50,079 nt of DNA, from contig QKAX01000113.1 in the NCBI GenBank assembly GCA_003246255.1, positions 1 to 50,079 of the forward strand, given 5' to 3'. Positions 1-7,052 of the stretch are shown here, one piece after another. The notes beneath the pieces are model-generated. The model did not search any database. It saw only the letters and a list, made by a program, of their open reading frames with translations, and had not been told where the DNA came from. The stretch comes from Demequina lutea (GTDB lineage Bacteria > Actinomycetota > Actinomycetes > Actinomycetales > Demequinaceae). The translations under genes and the position numbers were made by a program. The stretch's first letter is position 1. Each line of letters starts with the position of its first letter.

Positions 1-209
1 TAGAGGCAGTGCTCGACGTGCTCGAGGAGACCACGATCCCCGCGTACGCCGCGCGCCACGACATCGAGATCGAGCCCGTCCGCGAGACGTTCGCGATGCT
101 CATCCACGGCATCGTCGGCCTGATGCGCACACGCCCCGAGCTCCCCGACACCATCTACGCCCAACTCGTGCGCCAGACACTCCGTCTGGCCCCCAGCGAC
201 CCCGCCTGA
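1..209 (+). CDS. C-terminal end of a probable TetR-family regulator (partial)
   Basis: The open frame runs in from before the window and ends at TGA 207-209, so only about 69 C-terminal residues are visible. They are helical and include IHGIVGLMRTRPELPDTIYAQLVRQTLRL, shown here only in part as IHGIVGLMRTRPELP, which resembles the last helices of TetR ligand-binding domains. No DNA-binding domain is in the window, so the family call is an inference from the tail alone. It lies 30 bp upstream of the DUF5692 membrane gene on the same strand and probably shares or controls its transcription. Another all-helical protein cannot be excluded. Confidence 0.45.
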   Translation, partial: EAVLDVLEETTIPAYAARHDIEIEPVRETFAMLIHGIVGLMRTRPELPDTIYAQLVRQTLRLAPSDPA

Positions 210-218
210 GGGGCGGGG
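200..218 (+). terminator. GC hairpin over the end of the TetR-like gene
   Basis: A 7-bp perfect stem CCCCGCC/GGCGGGG with a 5-nt loop spans the stop codon. No T-run follows, so it may be a weak terminator or an mRNA-stabilising stem between two genes of one operon. Confidence 0.4.
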
Positions 219-239
219 CATCTCAAAGGAGAGACCGCC

Positions 240-1226
240 ATGTTCCTCTATGAACCGTTGAACCTCACCCAAGTGGTGATGTGGTTCGTCGTCCTAGGAG
301 CCCTGATTGGGCTCAACGAGCTCTCGCGGCGCGGGCCGTGGGCAGGCATGTTCTTCTTCATTGCCGTGCCGGCCGTGCTCACAGTGTTTGTGTGGCCGCA
401 CACTGCGGGCGAGGGCTCGTCCACCGGCACGTGGTTCCACTGGGTCAAGGTGTACTCGGCGCTGGCAGGCTGCCTTGGCTTCCTGGCACTGCGCTACATC
501 AAGCGCCTCCAGTCCAACAAGTACGCGTTGATGTTCCCCGCAGCGATCTTGGCGCTGAACATCCTCGAGGCCTGCATCCGCGACTTCCAGGTGGGCGCCA
601 TGCACGCCGACGGCATGGTGGACGGCGTCTACATGGTCTCGGGCGCCTGGAACTACATGAACGGCATCGCGGGCATCATCAACCTGCTGGCCATCACCGG
701 GTGGATGGGCATCTACATCTCGCGCGACAAGACCAAGGACATGGTCTTCCCCGACATGATCTGGCCCTGGATCATCGCATACGACATCTGGAACTTCGCG
801 TACGTCTACAACTGCGTGGGCGACCACTCCTTCTACGCGGGCGCCGCACTGCTCATCAGCTGCACCATCCCCGCGTTCTTCATCCGCAAGGGCGCGTGGC
901 TCCAGCACCGCGCGCACACCCTCGCGTTCTGGATGATGTGGACGATGGCAGTCCCGGCCTTCGTGGGCGACTCGCGTTTCTCGGTCGAGGCCTCTCACGA
1001 CCCTGCGGCGCTCTTCACCGTCTCTGCGTTGTCGCTCGCCGCCAACATCGCGGTGGCCGTGTACCAGATCTACAAGATGGTCACGCGGCGCCGCAGCCCG
1101 CTCAAGGCTGAGATTTACGACGACACCGCCGCATACCGACGCGTGGTCGAGTCGATCCCCGGGGCGCGGCCCGATCAACTGGCGGCAGCCGGCGTGGCCG
1201 CCGACAAGGAGTCGGTGCCCGCCTGA
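240..1226 (+). CDS. DUF5692-family polytopic membrane protein
   Basis: 328 residues with about nine hydrophobic segments (roughly residues 10-28, 35-52, 70-88, 95-113, 138-160, 172-192, 197-214, 222-240 and 258-282) and a short charged cytoplasmic-looking tail. It matches my memory of the DUF5692 family, membrane proteins of unknown function found in actinobacteria and firmicutes. The segments contain many Trp, Tyr and Asn residues, for example WPWIIAYDIWNFAYVYNC, which suggests a polar interior or cofactor pocket rather than a simple anchor. The start is fixed by a strong ribosome binding site, AAAGGAGAG, 7 nt upstream. It follows the TetR-like gene by 30 bp, so regulation by that protein is plausible. 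No enzymatic motif is recognisable and I assign no function. Confidence 0.8.
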   Translation: MFLYEPLNLTQVVMWFVVLGALIGLNELSRRGPWAGMFFFIAVPAVLTVFVWPHTAGEGSSTGTWFHWVKVYSALAGCLGFLALRYIKRLQSNKYALMFPAAILALNILEACIRDFQVGAMHADGMVDGVYMVSGAWNYMNGIAGIINLLAITGWMGIYISRDKTKDMVFPDMIWPWIIAYDIWNFAYVYNCVGDHSFYAGAALLISCTIPAFFIRKGAWLQHRAHTLAFWMMWTMAVPAFVGDSRFSVEASHDPAALFTVSALSLAANIAVAVYQIYKMVTRRRSPLKAEIYDDTAAYRRVVESIPGARPDQLAAAGVAADKESVPA

Positions 1227-1277
1227 CCAGCCACGGCGTCGGGCCTCTCGCCCGCCCCGACGCCCGACGCCACACGC

Positions 1278-1313
1278 ACGAGGGCCCCGGAGCAATCGCC
1301 CCGGGGCCCTCGT
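1278..1313. terminator. Bidirectional terminator between DUF5692 gene and ilvD
   Basis: A perfect 13-bp stem (ACGAGGGCCCCGG with its complement) closes a 10-nt loop. It sits between two convergent genes whose stops are at 1226 and 1331, and can serve both strands. Confidence 0.8.
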
Positions 1314-1330
1314 CACGCTGTGGATCAGGC

Positions 1331-3028
1331 TTACGCCAGGATCGCGCCCTTCGAGGCGGACTGCACGAGCTTCTGGTACTTGCCCAGCACGCCGTGTGTG
1401 AAGCGCGCGGGAATCGGCTCCCAGCCCTCCTTGCGCGCCTCCATCTCCTCGTCGGACACGAGCAGCTCGAGCGTGCCGTTGGCCACGTCGAGCGTGATCT
1501 TGTCGCCGTCCTTCACAAACGCGATGGGGCCAGCGTCCACGGCCTCGGGTGCGATGTGGCCCACGCACAGGCCGGTGGTGCCGCCGGAGAAGCGGCCGTC
1601 CGTGATGAGCAGCACGTCCTTGCCAAGGCCTGCGCCCTTGATGGCGGCCGTGATGGCGAGCATCTCGCGCATGCCGGGTCCGCCCTTGGGGCCCTCGTAG
1701 CGGATGACGACGCAGTCGCCCTTCTGGATCTCGCCCGCCTCGAGCGCGTCGAGCGCGGCACGCTCGCGGTCGAACACGCGGGCGGTGGCTTCGAACACCT
1801 CATTGTCGAAGCCAGCAGACTTCACCACCGCGCCCTCGGGGGCCAGCGAGCCCTTGAGGATCGTGATGCCACCGGACTTGTGGATGGGGTTGTTGAGCGC
1901 ACGCACCACGCGGCCGTCGATGGTCGCAGGCTTGAGCTCCTCCATGTTCTCGGCGAGGGTCTTGCCGGTGACCGTCATGACGTCGCCGTGCATGAGGCCT
2001 GCCTCGAGCAGGGTGTTCATGACGGCCGGGACGCCGCCCACGCGGTCCACGTCGTTCATCACGAACTGGCCGAACGGCTTGAGGTCGCCCAGGTGCGGCA
2101 CCTTCGCGGCGACGCGCGAGAAGTCGTCGAGCGTGAGGTCCACCTGCGCCTCGTTGGCGATGGCGAGCAGGTGCAGCACCGCGTTGGTGGAGCCGCCGAA
2201 GGCCATGACCACGGCGATCGCGTTCTCGAATGCCTCCTTGGTCATGATGTCGCGCGCGGTGATGCCCTTCTTGAGCAGGTTCACCACCGCCTCGCCCGAC
2301 TTGTGGGCGTAGTAGTCGCGGCGGCGATCGGCGCTGGGCGGCGACGCGGAGCCGGGGATCGACATGCCGAGGGCTTCACCCACGGACGCCATCGTGTTGG
2401 CGGTGTACATGCCTCCACACGCGCCCTCGCCGGGGCAGATCGCCTTCTCGATCGTGAGCCGGTCCTCCTCCGACATGAGGCCCGCGGCGCAAGCGCCCAC
2501 GGCCTCGAACGCGTCGATGATGGTGACGTCCTTCTCGGTGCCATCGGAGAGCTTCACATGGCCGGGCATGATCGAGCCGGCGTACAGGAACACCGAGCTG
2601 AGATCCAAGCGCGCGGCCGCCATGAGCATGCCGGGCAGCGACTTGTCGCAACCTGCGAGCAGCACGGAGCCGTCCAGCCGCTCGGCCATCATGACGGTCT
2701 CCACCGAGTCGGCGATGAGGTCGCGCGACACGAGCGAGTAGTGCATACCCTCGTGGCCCATCGAGATGCCATCCGAGACGGAGATGGTGGCGAACTCGAG
2801 CGGGTAGCCGCCGGCCGCGTGCACGCCCTCCTTGGAGGACTTGGCCAGGCGGTCAAGCGAGAGGTTGCACGGCGTGATCTCGTTCCAGGAGCTGGCGATG
2901 CCGATCTGGGACTTGCCCCAGTCGTCGTCGCCCATGCCGACGGCGCGGAGCATGCCGCGGGAGGCAGTCGCCTCCAGGCCGTCGGTCACCTGTCGCGAGC
3001 GGGGCTTGATGTCAGGCGTCTGCGTCAT
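1331..3028 (-). CDS. ilvD: Dihydroxy-acid dehydratase
   Basis: Iron-sulfur dehydratase of branched-chain amino acid synthesis: converts 2,3-dihydroxy-isovalerate and 2,3-dihydroxy-3-methylvalerate to the 2-keto acids in the cytoplasm. The 565-residue length is normal. Cluster-ligand cysteines are visible at about C54 (ITPCN), C127 ([11 protein letters not shown]) and C204 ([14 protein letters not shown]); the C-terminal signature [19 protein letters not shown] is intact. The open frame extends further upstream, but the start at 3028 is chosen because conserved sequence begins just after it and a TACACT -10 hexamer ends 7 nt before it, a leaderless arrangement. It stands alone, not with other ilv genes. 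A copy of the MerR-type operator lies 56-82 bp upstream. Confidence 0.97.
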   Translation of the reverse strand: MTQTPDIKPRSRQVTDGLEATASRGMLRAVGMGDDDWGKSQIGIASSWNEITPCNLSLDRLAKSSKEGVHAAGGYPLEFATISVSDGISMGHEGMHYSLVSRDLIADSVETVMMAERLDGSVLLAGCDKSLPGMLMAAARLDLSSVFLYAGSIMPGHVKLSDGTEKDVTIIDAFEAVGACAAGLMSEEDRLTIEKAICPGEGACGGMYTANTMASVGEALGMSIPGSASPPSADRRRDYYAHKSGEAVVNLLKKGITARDIMTKEAFENAIAVVMAFGGSTNAVLHLLAIANEAQVDLTLDDFSRVAAKVPHLGDLKPFGQFVMNDVDRVGGVPAVMNTLLEAGLMHGDVMTVTGKTLAENMEELKPATIDGRVVRALNNPIHKSGGITILKGSLAPEGAVVKSAGFDNEVFEATARVFDRERAALDALEAGEIQKGDCVVIRYEGPKGGPGMREMLAITAAIKGAGLGKDVLLITDGRFSGGTTGLCVGHIAPEAVDAGPIAFVKDGDKITLDVANGTLELLVSDEEMEARKEGWEPIPARFTHGVLGKYQKLVQSASKGAILA

Positions 3029-3035
3029 AAAAGCG

Positions 3036-3041
3036 AGTGTA
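3036..3041 (-). promoter_or_regulatory. -10 hexamer of a leaderless ilvD promoter
   Basis: On the minus strand TACACT ends 7 nt before the ilvD ATG and no Shine-Dalgarno sequence is present. The -35 position reads GTCCCA, a poor match. Confidence 0.5.
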
Positions 3042-3083
3042 GAACCGCACGCGAGCGCTGGGACGACGGACCTCAATATCCGG

Positions 3084-3110
3084 GCTTGACGTTGACGCCG
3101 CGTCAACTTC
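3084..3110. repeat. Copy 1 of a 27-bp MerR-type operator (ilvD/kimA-like intergenic region)
   Basis: These 27 bp are identical to 5232-5258 in the promoter of the MerR/TipAS gene. The core is the dyad GTTGACG-CCG-CGTCAAC at 3091-3107. Unlike the other copy, no -10 hexamer follows on the plus strand (CCGCCC at the expected place). On the minus strand TTGACG with a 20-nt spacer and GATATT could drive ilvD, but the dyad is then not centred in the spacer. Confidence 0.65.
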
Positions 3111-3200
3111 CCGCCCTCAACGATCGGCATCCGCCACGAGCTCCACGGCGCAGCGCAGCCACCCGGGACCTGCGCACCGGGACCGCCCCGGTCGCAGGCG

Positions 3201-3206
3201 TACAGT
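3201..3206 (+). promoter_or_regulatory. Possible -10 hexamer of a leaderless kimA-like transcript
   Basis: TACAGT ends 8 nt before the GTG start at 3215, and there is no Shine-Dalgarno sequence. No convincing -35 element is present. Confidence 0.4.
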
Positions 3207-3214
3207 TGCCGCTC

Positions 3215-5227
3215 GTGACTCATGAAGGGGCGCGCCTCAGGCGCTTCCTAGTGGGAGCGCCGCTCCCTAGTTCCGCTCGCGAGGGACAACTCCTTCGCAA
3301 GCGCCTTGCGCTTCCGGTGTTCGCATCGGACCCGCTCTCGTCCGTGGCTTATGCGCCACAGGAACTCCTGCTCATTCTCGCCGCGGGAGGCACCGCGCTC
3401 GTGGCGTACACCCCGCTCGTCGCAGCCGCCGTCGTGACGCTCCTCGTCATCGTGGTTGTCTCGACCCGCCAGGTCATCAGGGCCTACCCGTCCGGCGGCG
3501 GCGACTACGAGGTGGCCGCACGCAATCTGGGCCAGAAGGCTGGACTCACCGTCGCCTCAGCGCTCCTGATCGACTATGTGCTCACAGTTGCCGTCTCGGT
3601 CGCCTCAGGCGTGGACAACATCATCTCGGCGTTCCCTAGCCTGCACATATGGCGCGTCGAGCTGGCAATCGCCTGCGTGGTGCTGCTCGTGGGCGTGAAC
3701 CTGCGCGGAGTGGCGGAGGCCTCGAAGATCTTCGCCGCGCCCACGTATATCTTCATCGGTTCGGTTGGCCTGATGGTGGTCGTGGGCGTCGTGCGGGACC
3801 TCACGGGAGGCCTCCCGGCGGCCGAGTCGGCTGGCTTCGCACCGGAGGGCGCGTCGCTGTCGCACGTCGCGATCGTCCTGGTGCTGTTGCGCGCCTTTGC
3901 CTCGGGGTGCTCGGCGCTCACGGGCGTCGAGGCCATCGCCAACGGCGTCCAGGCGTTTCGACGCCCTAAGGTGCACAACGCTCAACACACGCTCGTCGCG
4001 ATGGGCGTGACGGCCATCGCACTGTTCGTTGGGGTGACGTACCTGATGTTGCGCACGCACGTCCACTACGTCGCAGATGCGTGCCAGCTCGAGGGCCTCC
4101 AGCAGTGCTCCACCTACGTGCAGCGATCCGTGATCGCCCAGGTCGCAGCATCGGCCTTTGGCGGCCATGCGGCTCTCGGGTTCTACCTGGTGCAAGCCTC
4201 AACAGCTGCCGTGCTGCTGCTCGCTGCGAATACTGCGTTCAACGGCTTTCCGCTTCTTGGGGCGTTGCTGTCACGTGAACGCTACGCACCCAAGGCCATG
4301 CAGGCCCGTGGGGATCGCCTGGTGTTCTCGAACGGCGTCCTCATTCTCGGCACTGCCGCGAGCCTGCTGCTAATCGCCACCGGGGCATCACTGACAGTCC
4401 TGATTCAGCTCTACATCATCGGAGTATTCGTCAGTTTCACCCTGGGCCAGACGGGCATGGTGGTCCACTGGACTCGGCGCGCGGCGCTGCTGCGCGAGCA
4501 CGGTCACCCCACCGCCGGCGTACTCGCGCGGCGCCTCATCAACGTGATCGGCGCGTGCGCCACCGGCACCGTGCTCATCGTGGTGACCGTCACCAAATTC
4601 ACGCACGGCGCCTGGCTGGTGTTCCTGCTCATGCCGCTGCTGTGGGAGACGATGCGCCGCATCCACGCCTACTACGCGGCGGTCGACGAACAAATCTCCG
4701 CGGACGGAGAGACCACCTTTGGGGCATCAGGCGACCACGCCATCGTGTTGGTTCACACACTGCATAAGCCGGCGCTCAAGGCTCTGGACTACGCGATCGC
4801 TGCGCGACACGTCTCTCTCGAGGCCGTCCACGTGGCCACCTCACGCTCCGCGGCCGCTCAACTCGCCGAGGCGTGGCGCGCCATGCGCATCGATGTCCCC
4901 TTGACGATTCTCGAGAGCCCGTACCGCGACGTATCGACCCCGCTGATCGACCACATCCGCGCGCACCGCGAGACTCACGGCTCGGAGGTGGTCTCGATCT
5001 ACGCGCCGCACTACCTTTACGGCCACTGGTGGGAGGCGCTGCTCCACAACCGCAAGCTCGGCCGGATCGTGTCGCGGCTCGAGCTCTTCCCCGGTGTCGC
5101 AGTGGTGTTGGTGCCATGGCTTCTCGACTCGACCCAGGCCCTGTACGAGCGCCCGCCGCGACCCCTGGTGGGACTCGAGCGGCGCGGCGTGGCCGGCCTG
5201 CCTCCCGTGCGCCGCAATAGCCCCTGA
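3215..5227 (+). CDS. KimA-like APC-superfamily permease, probable K+ importer
   Basis: 670 residues: a short cytoplasmic N-terminus, about 12 membrane helices up to residue ~480, then a soluble domain of ~170 residues. Landmarks match my recollection of Bacillus subtilis KimA (YdaO), a high-affinity K+/H+ symporter: [37 protein letters not shown] and [15 protein letters not shown], and a C-terminal domain resembling the dimerising cytosolic domain of that protein. Many databases label such proteins only as APC family permease, and the substrate is inferred. The GTG at 3215 is chosen because the family N-terminus (RRFLVGAPL before [11 protein letters not shown]) begins right after it; the longer frame upstream antisense to ilvD is spurious. 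There is no room for a c-di-AMP riboswitch directly upstream. Confidence 0.85.
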   Translation: MTHEGARLRRFLVGAPLPSSAREGQLLRKRLALPVFASDPLSSVAYAPQELLLILAAGGTALVAYTPLVAAAVVTLLVIVVVSTRQVIRAYPSGGGDYEVAARNLGQKAGLTVASALLIDYVLTVAVSVASGVDNIISAFPSLHIWRVELAIACVVLLVGVNLRGVAEASKIFAAPTYIFIGSVGLMVVVGVVRDLTGGLPAAESAGFAPEGASLSHVAIVLVLLRAFASGCSALTGVEAIANGVQAFRRPKVHNAQHTLVAMGVTAIALFVGVTYLMLRTHVHYVADACQLEGLQQCSTYVQRSVIAQVAASAFGGHAALGFYLVQASTAAVLLLAANTAFNGFPLLGALLSRERYAPKAMQARGDRLVFSNGVLILGTAASLLLIATGASLTVLIQLYIIGVFVSFTLGQTGMVVHWTRRAALLREHGHPTAGVLARRLINVIGACATGTVLIVVTVTKFTHGAWLVFLLMPLLWETMRRIHAYYAAVDEQISADGETTFGASGDHAIVLVHTLHKPALKALDYAIAARHVSLEAVHVATSRSAAAQLAEAWRAMRIDVPLTILESPYRDVSTPLIDHIRAHRETHGSEVVSIYAPHYLYGHWWEALLHNRKLGRIVSRLELFPGVAVVLVPWLLDSTQALYERPPRPLVGLERRGVAGLPPVRRNSP

Positions 5228-5233
5228 TCCAGC

Positions 5234-5264
5234 TTGACGTTGACGCCGCGTCAACTTCTAGCAT
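5234..5264 (+). promoter_or_regulatory. MerR-type promoter and operator of the TipAS regulator
   Basis: -35 TTGACG (5234-5239) and -10 TAGCAT (5259-5264) are separated by 19 bp, the overlong spacer typical of promoters activated by MerR-family proteins. The spacer carries the dyad GTTGACG-CCG-CGTCAAC (5239-5255). The -10 ends 7 nt before the ATG at 5272, so the transcript would be leaderless. Autoregulation by the gene product is the obvious reading. Confidence 0.8.
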
Positions 5265-5271
5265 CGTCACC

Positions 5272-6045
5272 ATGAGCATCACCGACAAGACGGCCGACGC
5301 CACGTGGGACATCGCGCAGGTGGCACGCATGAGCGGGGTCACCTCGCGCACGCTGCGCCACTACGACGACGTGGGCCTCCTCACCCCCGCGTGGACCGGC
5401 GCCGATGGCCGCCGCCACTACGGCGAGCCCGAGCTGCTGCGCCTGCAGCACATCCTTGTGCTGCGCGAGCTGGGCACAGGGCTGGACCGCATCGGCCGCA
5501 TCGTCGACGCCGACGACCAGGCCACAGTGATCGCGCTCATGCGCGATCACCTCAGCGGCCTCACGGCGGAGCGCGACCGGTACGCGCGCCTCGCCGCCAC
5601 GGTGGCGCGCACCATCGACTCCCTGGAGAGAGGCAAGACCATGAGCCCAGACCACATCTTTGACGGCTTCGATCACGAGCAGTACGAGCCCGAGGCCCGC
5701 GAGCGCTGGGGCGACGCCGCAGTCGACAGCTCCAACGCCAAGTGGGAGGGCCTCGGCAAGGACGGCCAGCAGCGCCACCTGGATACCCACCGCGAGGTGG
5801 TGGAGGCGCTGGGAGCCGCCAAGCGCGTCGGGCTGGCCGCCGAGAGCCCTGAGGTGCAGGAGGTCGTGGCCCGCCACTACGAGTGGGTATCGCTGTTCTG
5901 GACGCCCACTCGAGAGACGTACACGGGCCTCACACAGATGTACGTGGACGACGAGCGGTTCCGCCGCAACTACGACGAGGTGGCTCCGGGAGCCGCGGCC
6001 CTGCTGCGCGACGCAGCCGCGATCTGGGCGGACGAGCACCTGTAG
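5272..6045 (+). CDS. MerR-family regulator with TipAS ligand-binding domain
   Basis: 257 residues. Residues ~13-80 form a MerR winged helix (WDIAQVARMSGVTSRTLRHYDDVGLLTP), followed by a coiled-coil dimerisation helix (~80-122) and a C-terminal TipAS domain (from about residue 130, HEQYEPEARERWGD onward). TipAL-type proteins of Streptomyces bind thiopeptide and other drugs through this domain and activate their own promoter; the family role is multidrug sensing. Consistent with this, its own promoter has the 19-bp spacer with a central dyad. An internal in-frame ATG at 5641, preceded by AGAGAGG, could give the ligand-binding domain alone, as known for tipA. The 3' end is partly duplicated downstream at 6230-6280. 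The inducing ligand cannot be told from sequence. Confidence 0.93.
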   Translation: MSITDKTADATWDIAQVARMSGVTSRTLRHYDDVGLLTPAWTGADGRRHYGEPELLRLQHILVLRELGTGLDRIGRIVDADDQATVIALMRDHLSGLTAERDRYARLAATVARTIDSLERGKTMSPDHIFDGFDHEQYEPEARERWGDAAVDSSNAKWEGLGKDGQQRHLDTHREVVEALGAAKRVGLAAESPEVQEVVARHYEWVSLFWTPTRETYTGLTQMYVDDERFRRNYDEVAPGAAALLRDAAAIWADEHL

Positions 6046-6126
6046 AGGTCGGGCGCCGATGCGGCCGGGCAGGCGGGCAGGCTCGCGCGCCCGAGCAGCG
6101 CAGCGCCGGCGCGCCCACCCGCGCGC

Positions 6127-6205
6127 CGTCAGCAAGTGACTGCCATCGGCGCGCTTGAGTGCGAGTTCGGGGCGCAGAGTCGAGATCGACAGTCACTTGC
6201 TGACG
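6127..6205. repeat. Long inverted repeat in the scar downstream of the TipAS gene
   Basis: Perfect 16-bp arms (CGTCAGCAAGTGACTG at 6127-6142 and its complement at 6190-6205) flank 47 bp. A nested alternative pairing joins GCGCGCC (6121-6127) to GGCGCGC (6148-6154). It lies in a gene-free stretch of 366 bp (6046-6411). The rest of that stretch holds the duplicated regulator end, a 12-bp direct repeat (6202-6213 and 6222-6233) and the upstream region of the next gene. It looks like a small non-coding repeat element, possibly present elsewhere in the genome. Confidence 0.65.
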
Positions 6206-6229
6206 CGCGGCGGGCCAACCGGACGCGCG

Positions 6230-6280
6230 GCGGCCCTGCTGCGCGACGCAGCGGCAATCTGGGCGGACGAGCACGTGTGA
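6230..6280 (+). pseudogene. Duplicated 3' end of the TipAS regulator (gene remnant)
   Basis: 46 of 51 bp match 5995-6045, the last 16 codons and stop of the MerR/TipAS gene. Read in the same frame the copy encodes AALLRDAAAIWADEH plus V instead of L, and ends in TGA instead of TAG. Two of the differences are synonymous third-position changes, so this looks like the tail of a diverged paralogue whose body was lost, rather than a fresh copying error. It is separated from the intact gene by the inverted-repeat element. Confidence 0.65.
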
Positions 6281-6320
6281 CGACTCCTCGCGCGCGACGG
6301 CGTGCAAAGCATGCGTTCGC

Positions 6321-6357
6321 ATATGGAATAGTTGACATATCACCGTTCGTTACGGTG
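6321..6357 (+). promoter_or_regulatory. Candidate control region of the FMN reductase gene
   Basis: A consensus -35 TTGACA (6332-6337) lies inside an ATATG...CATAT inverted repeat (6321-6340), followed by a second dyad CACCGT-N5-ACGGTG (6341-6357). No good -10 is found at the normal distance, so the exact promoter is unclear. Confidence 0.35.
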
Positions 6358-6411
6358 GAGGTCGCCAACGACGCCGACGCACATCAACCCCAACACGCCA
6401 GTGGAGACATC

Positions 6412-6966
6412 ATGCGCATCGGCATCATCGTCGGCTCTCAGTCCAGCACGTCCATCAACCGCCAGGTGGCGAAGGCCCTCATCGGCCTGGCCCCCGAGGG
6501 CGTCGAAATGGCGGAGATCGCCTGGAACGAGCTCCCCATCTACACCCCCGACTACGACGCCGACTACCCGGCCGCCGGTCGCGAGTGGAAGTCCGCCATC
6601 GAGGCCTCGGACGCCATCATCATCGTGAGCCCCGAGTACTCGCGTTCCATCCCGGGTGGCCTCAAGAACGCCCTCGACTGGGCCGCTCGTCCGTGGGGCA
6701 CCAACTCGTTCAACGGCAAGCCCGTCGCCATCCTCGGCGCCTCCGGTGGCGCGATCGGCACGGCCGCGATGCAGCAGCACCTGCGCGCGATCCTCGGCCA
6801 CTTCAACGCCATCACCATGGGCCAGCCGGAGACCTTCCTGCAGATCACGCCCAGCTCGTTCGGCGCGAACGGCGAGGTCGCCGATGAGGCCCTCGGCACG
6901 ATCCTCGAGGGCTACCTCGCGGCCGTCGTGGCGCACGTGGAGCGCTTCGCTCAGGTCAACGCCTAA
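6412..6966 (+). CDS. NADPH-dependent FMN reductase (flavodoxin-like)
   Basis: 184-residue cytoplasmic flavoprotein of the NADPH-dependent FMN reductase / ArsH-ChrR group. The N-terminal strand and phosphate loop MRIGIIVGSQSSTSINRQVA binds the FMN phosphate; the second signature SPEYSRSIPGGLKNALDW (about residues 71-88) binds the isoalloxazine edge; GGAIGTAAMQQHLR follows. Enzymes of this group reduce FMN, quinones, azo dyes or chromate, and the true substrate is not visible. The frame is open for 92 codons upstream, but the conserved fold begins at the ATG chosen, and the upstream part is the repeat-rich scar. The following gene encodes a divergent relative of the same fold, so the two may act together in redox defence. 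Confidence 0.88.
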   Translation: MRIGIIVGSQSSTSINRQVAKALIGLAPEGVEMAEIAWNELPIYTPDYDADYPAAGREWKSAIEASDAIIIVSPEYSRSIPGGLKNALDWAARPWGTNSFNGKPVAILGASGGAIGTAAMQQHLRAILGHFNAITMGQPETFLQITPSSFGANGEVADEALGTILEGYLAAVVAHVERFAQVNA

Positions 6967-6974
6967 GCACCTCT

Positions 6975-6990
6975 CCCGCTCACGAGCGGG
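6975..6990 (+). terminator. Short hairpin after the FMN reductase gene
   Basis: CCCGCT-CACG-AGCGGG, a perfect 6-bp stem starting 8 bp after the stop codon. No T-run. Confidence 0.45.
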
Positions 6991-7001
6991 AATCACATGG
7001 C

Positions 7002-7051
7002 CGCCCTCCTCGTTCACTGCACAGAACTTCAGTGCAGAAACGAGGAGGGCG
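7002..7051 (+). promoter_or_regulatory. Hairpin that sequesters the ribosome binding site of the next gene
   Basis: A perfect 13-bp outer stem (7002-7014 with 7039-7051), a small internal loop, then a 5-bp inner stem (CTGCA 7017-7021 with TGCAG 7033-7037) closing an 11-nt loop. The 3' arm contains the whole Shine-Dalgarno sequence GAGGAGGG (7042-7049), and the stem ends one base before the ATG at 7053. Folded, the RNA would block translation; it may be a thermosensor, a ligand- or protein-controlled switch, or rely on ribosomes arriving from upstream. Confidence 0.7.
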
Positions 7052-7052
7052 C

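Noticed and set aside
1278-1313. Hairpin considered as a small RNA or riboswitch part
   Set aside because: It is short, perfectly placed between two convergent stops, and explained as a bidirectional terminator.
1394-3214. Extension of the KimA-like frame by ~600 codons upstream
   Set aside because: It is antisense to ilvD and lacks conserved sequence; the family N-terminus begins at the GTG at 3215.
6136-6411. 92-codon N-terminal extension of the FMN reductase
   Set aside because: It crosses the inverted repeat and the duplicated regulator end, and the flavodoxin fold begins at ATG 6412.
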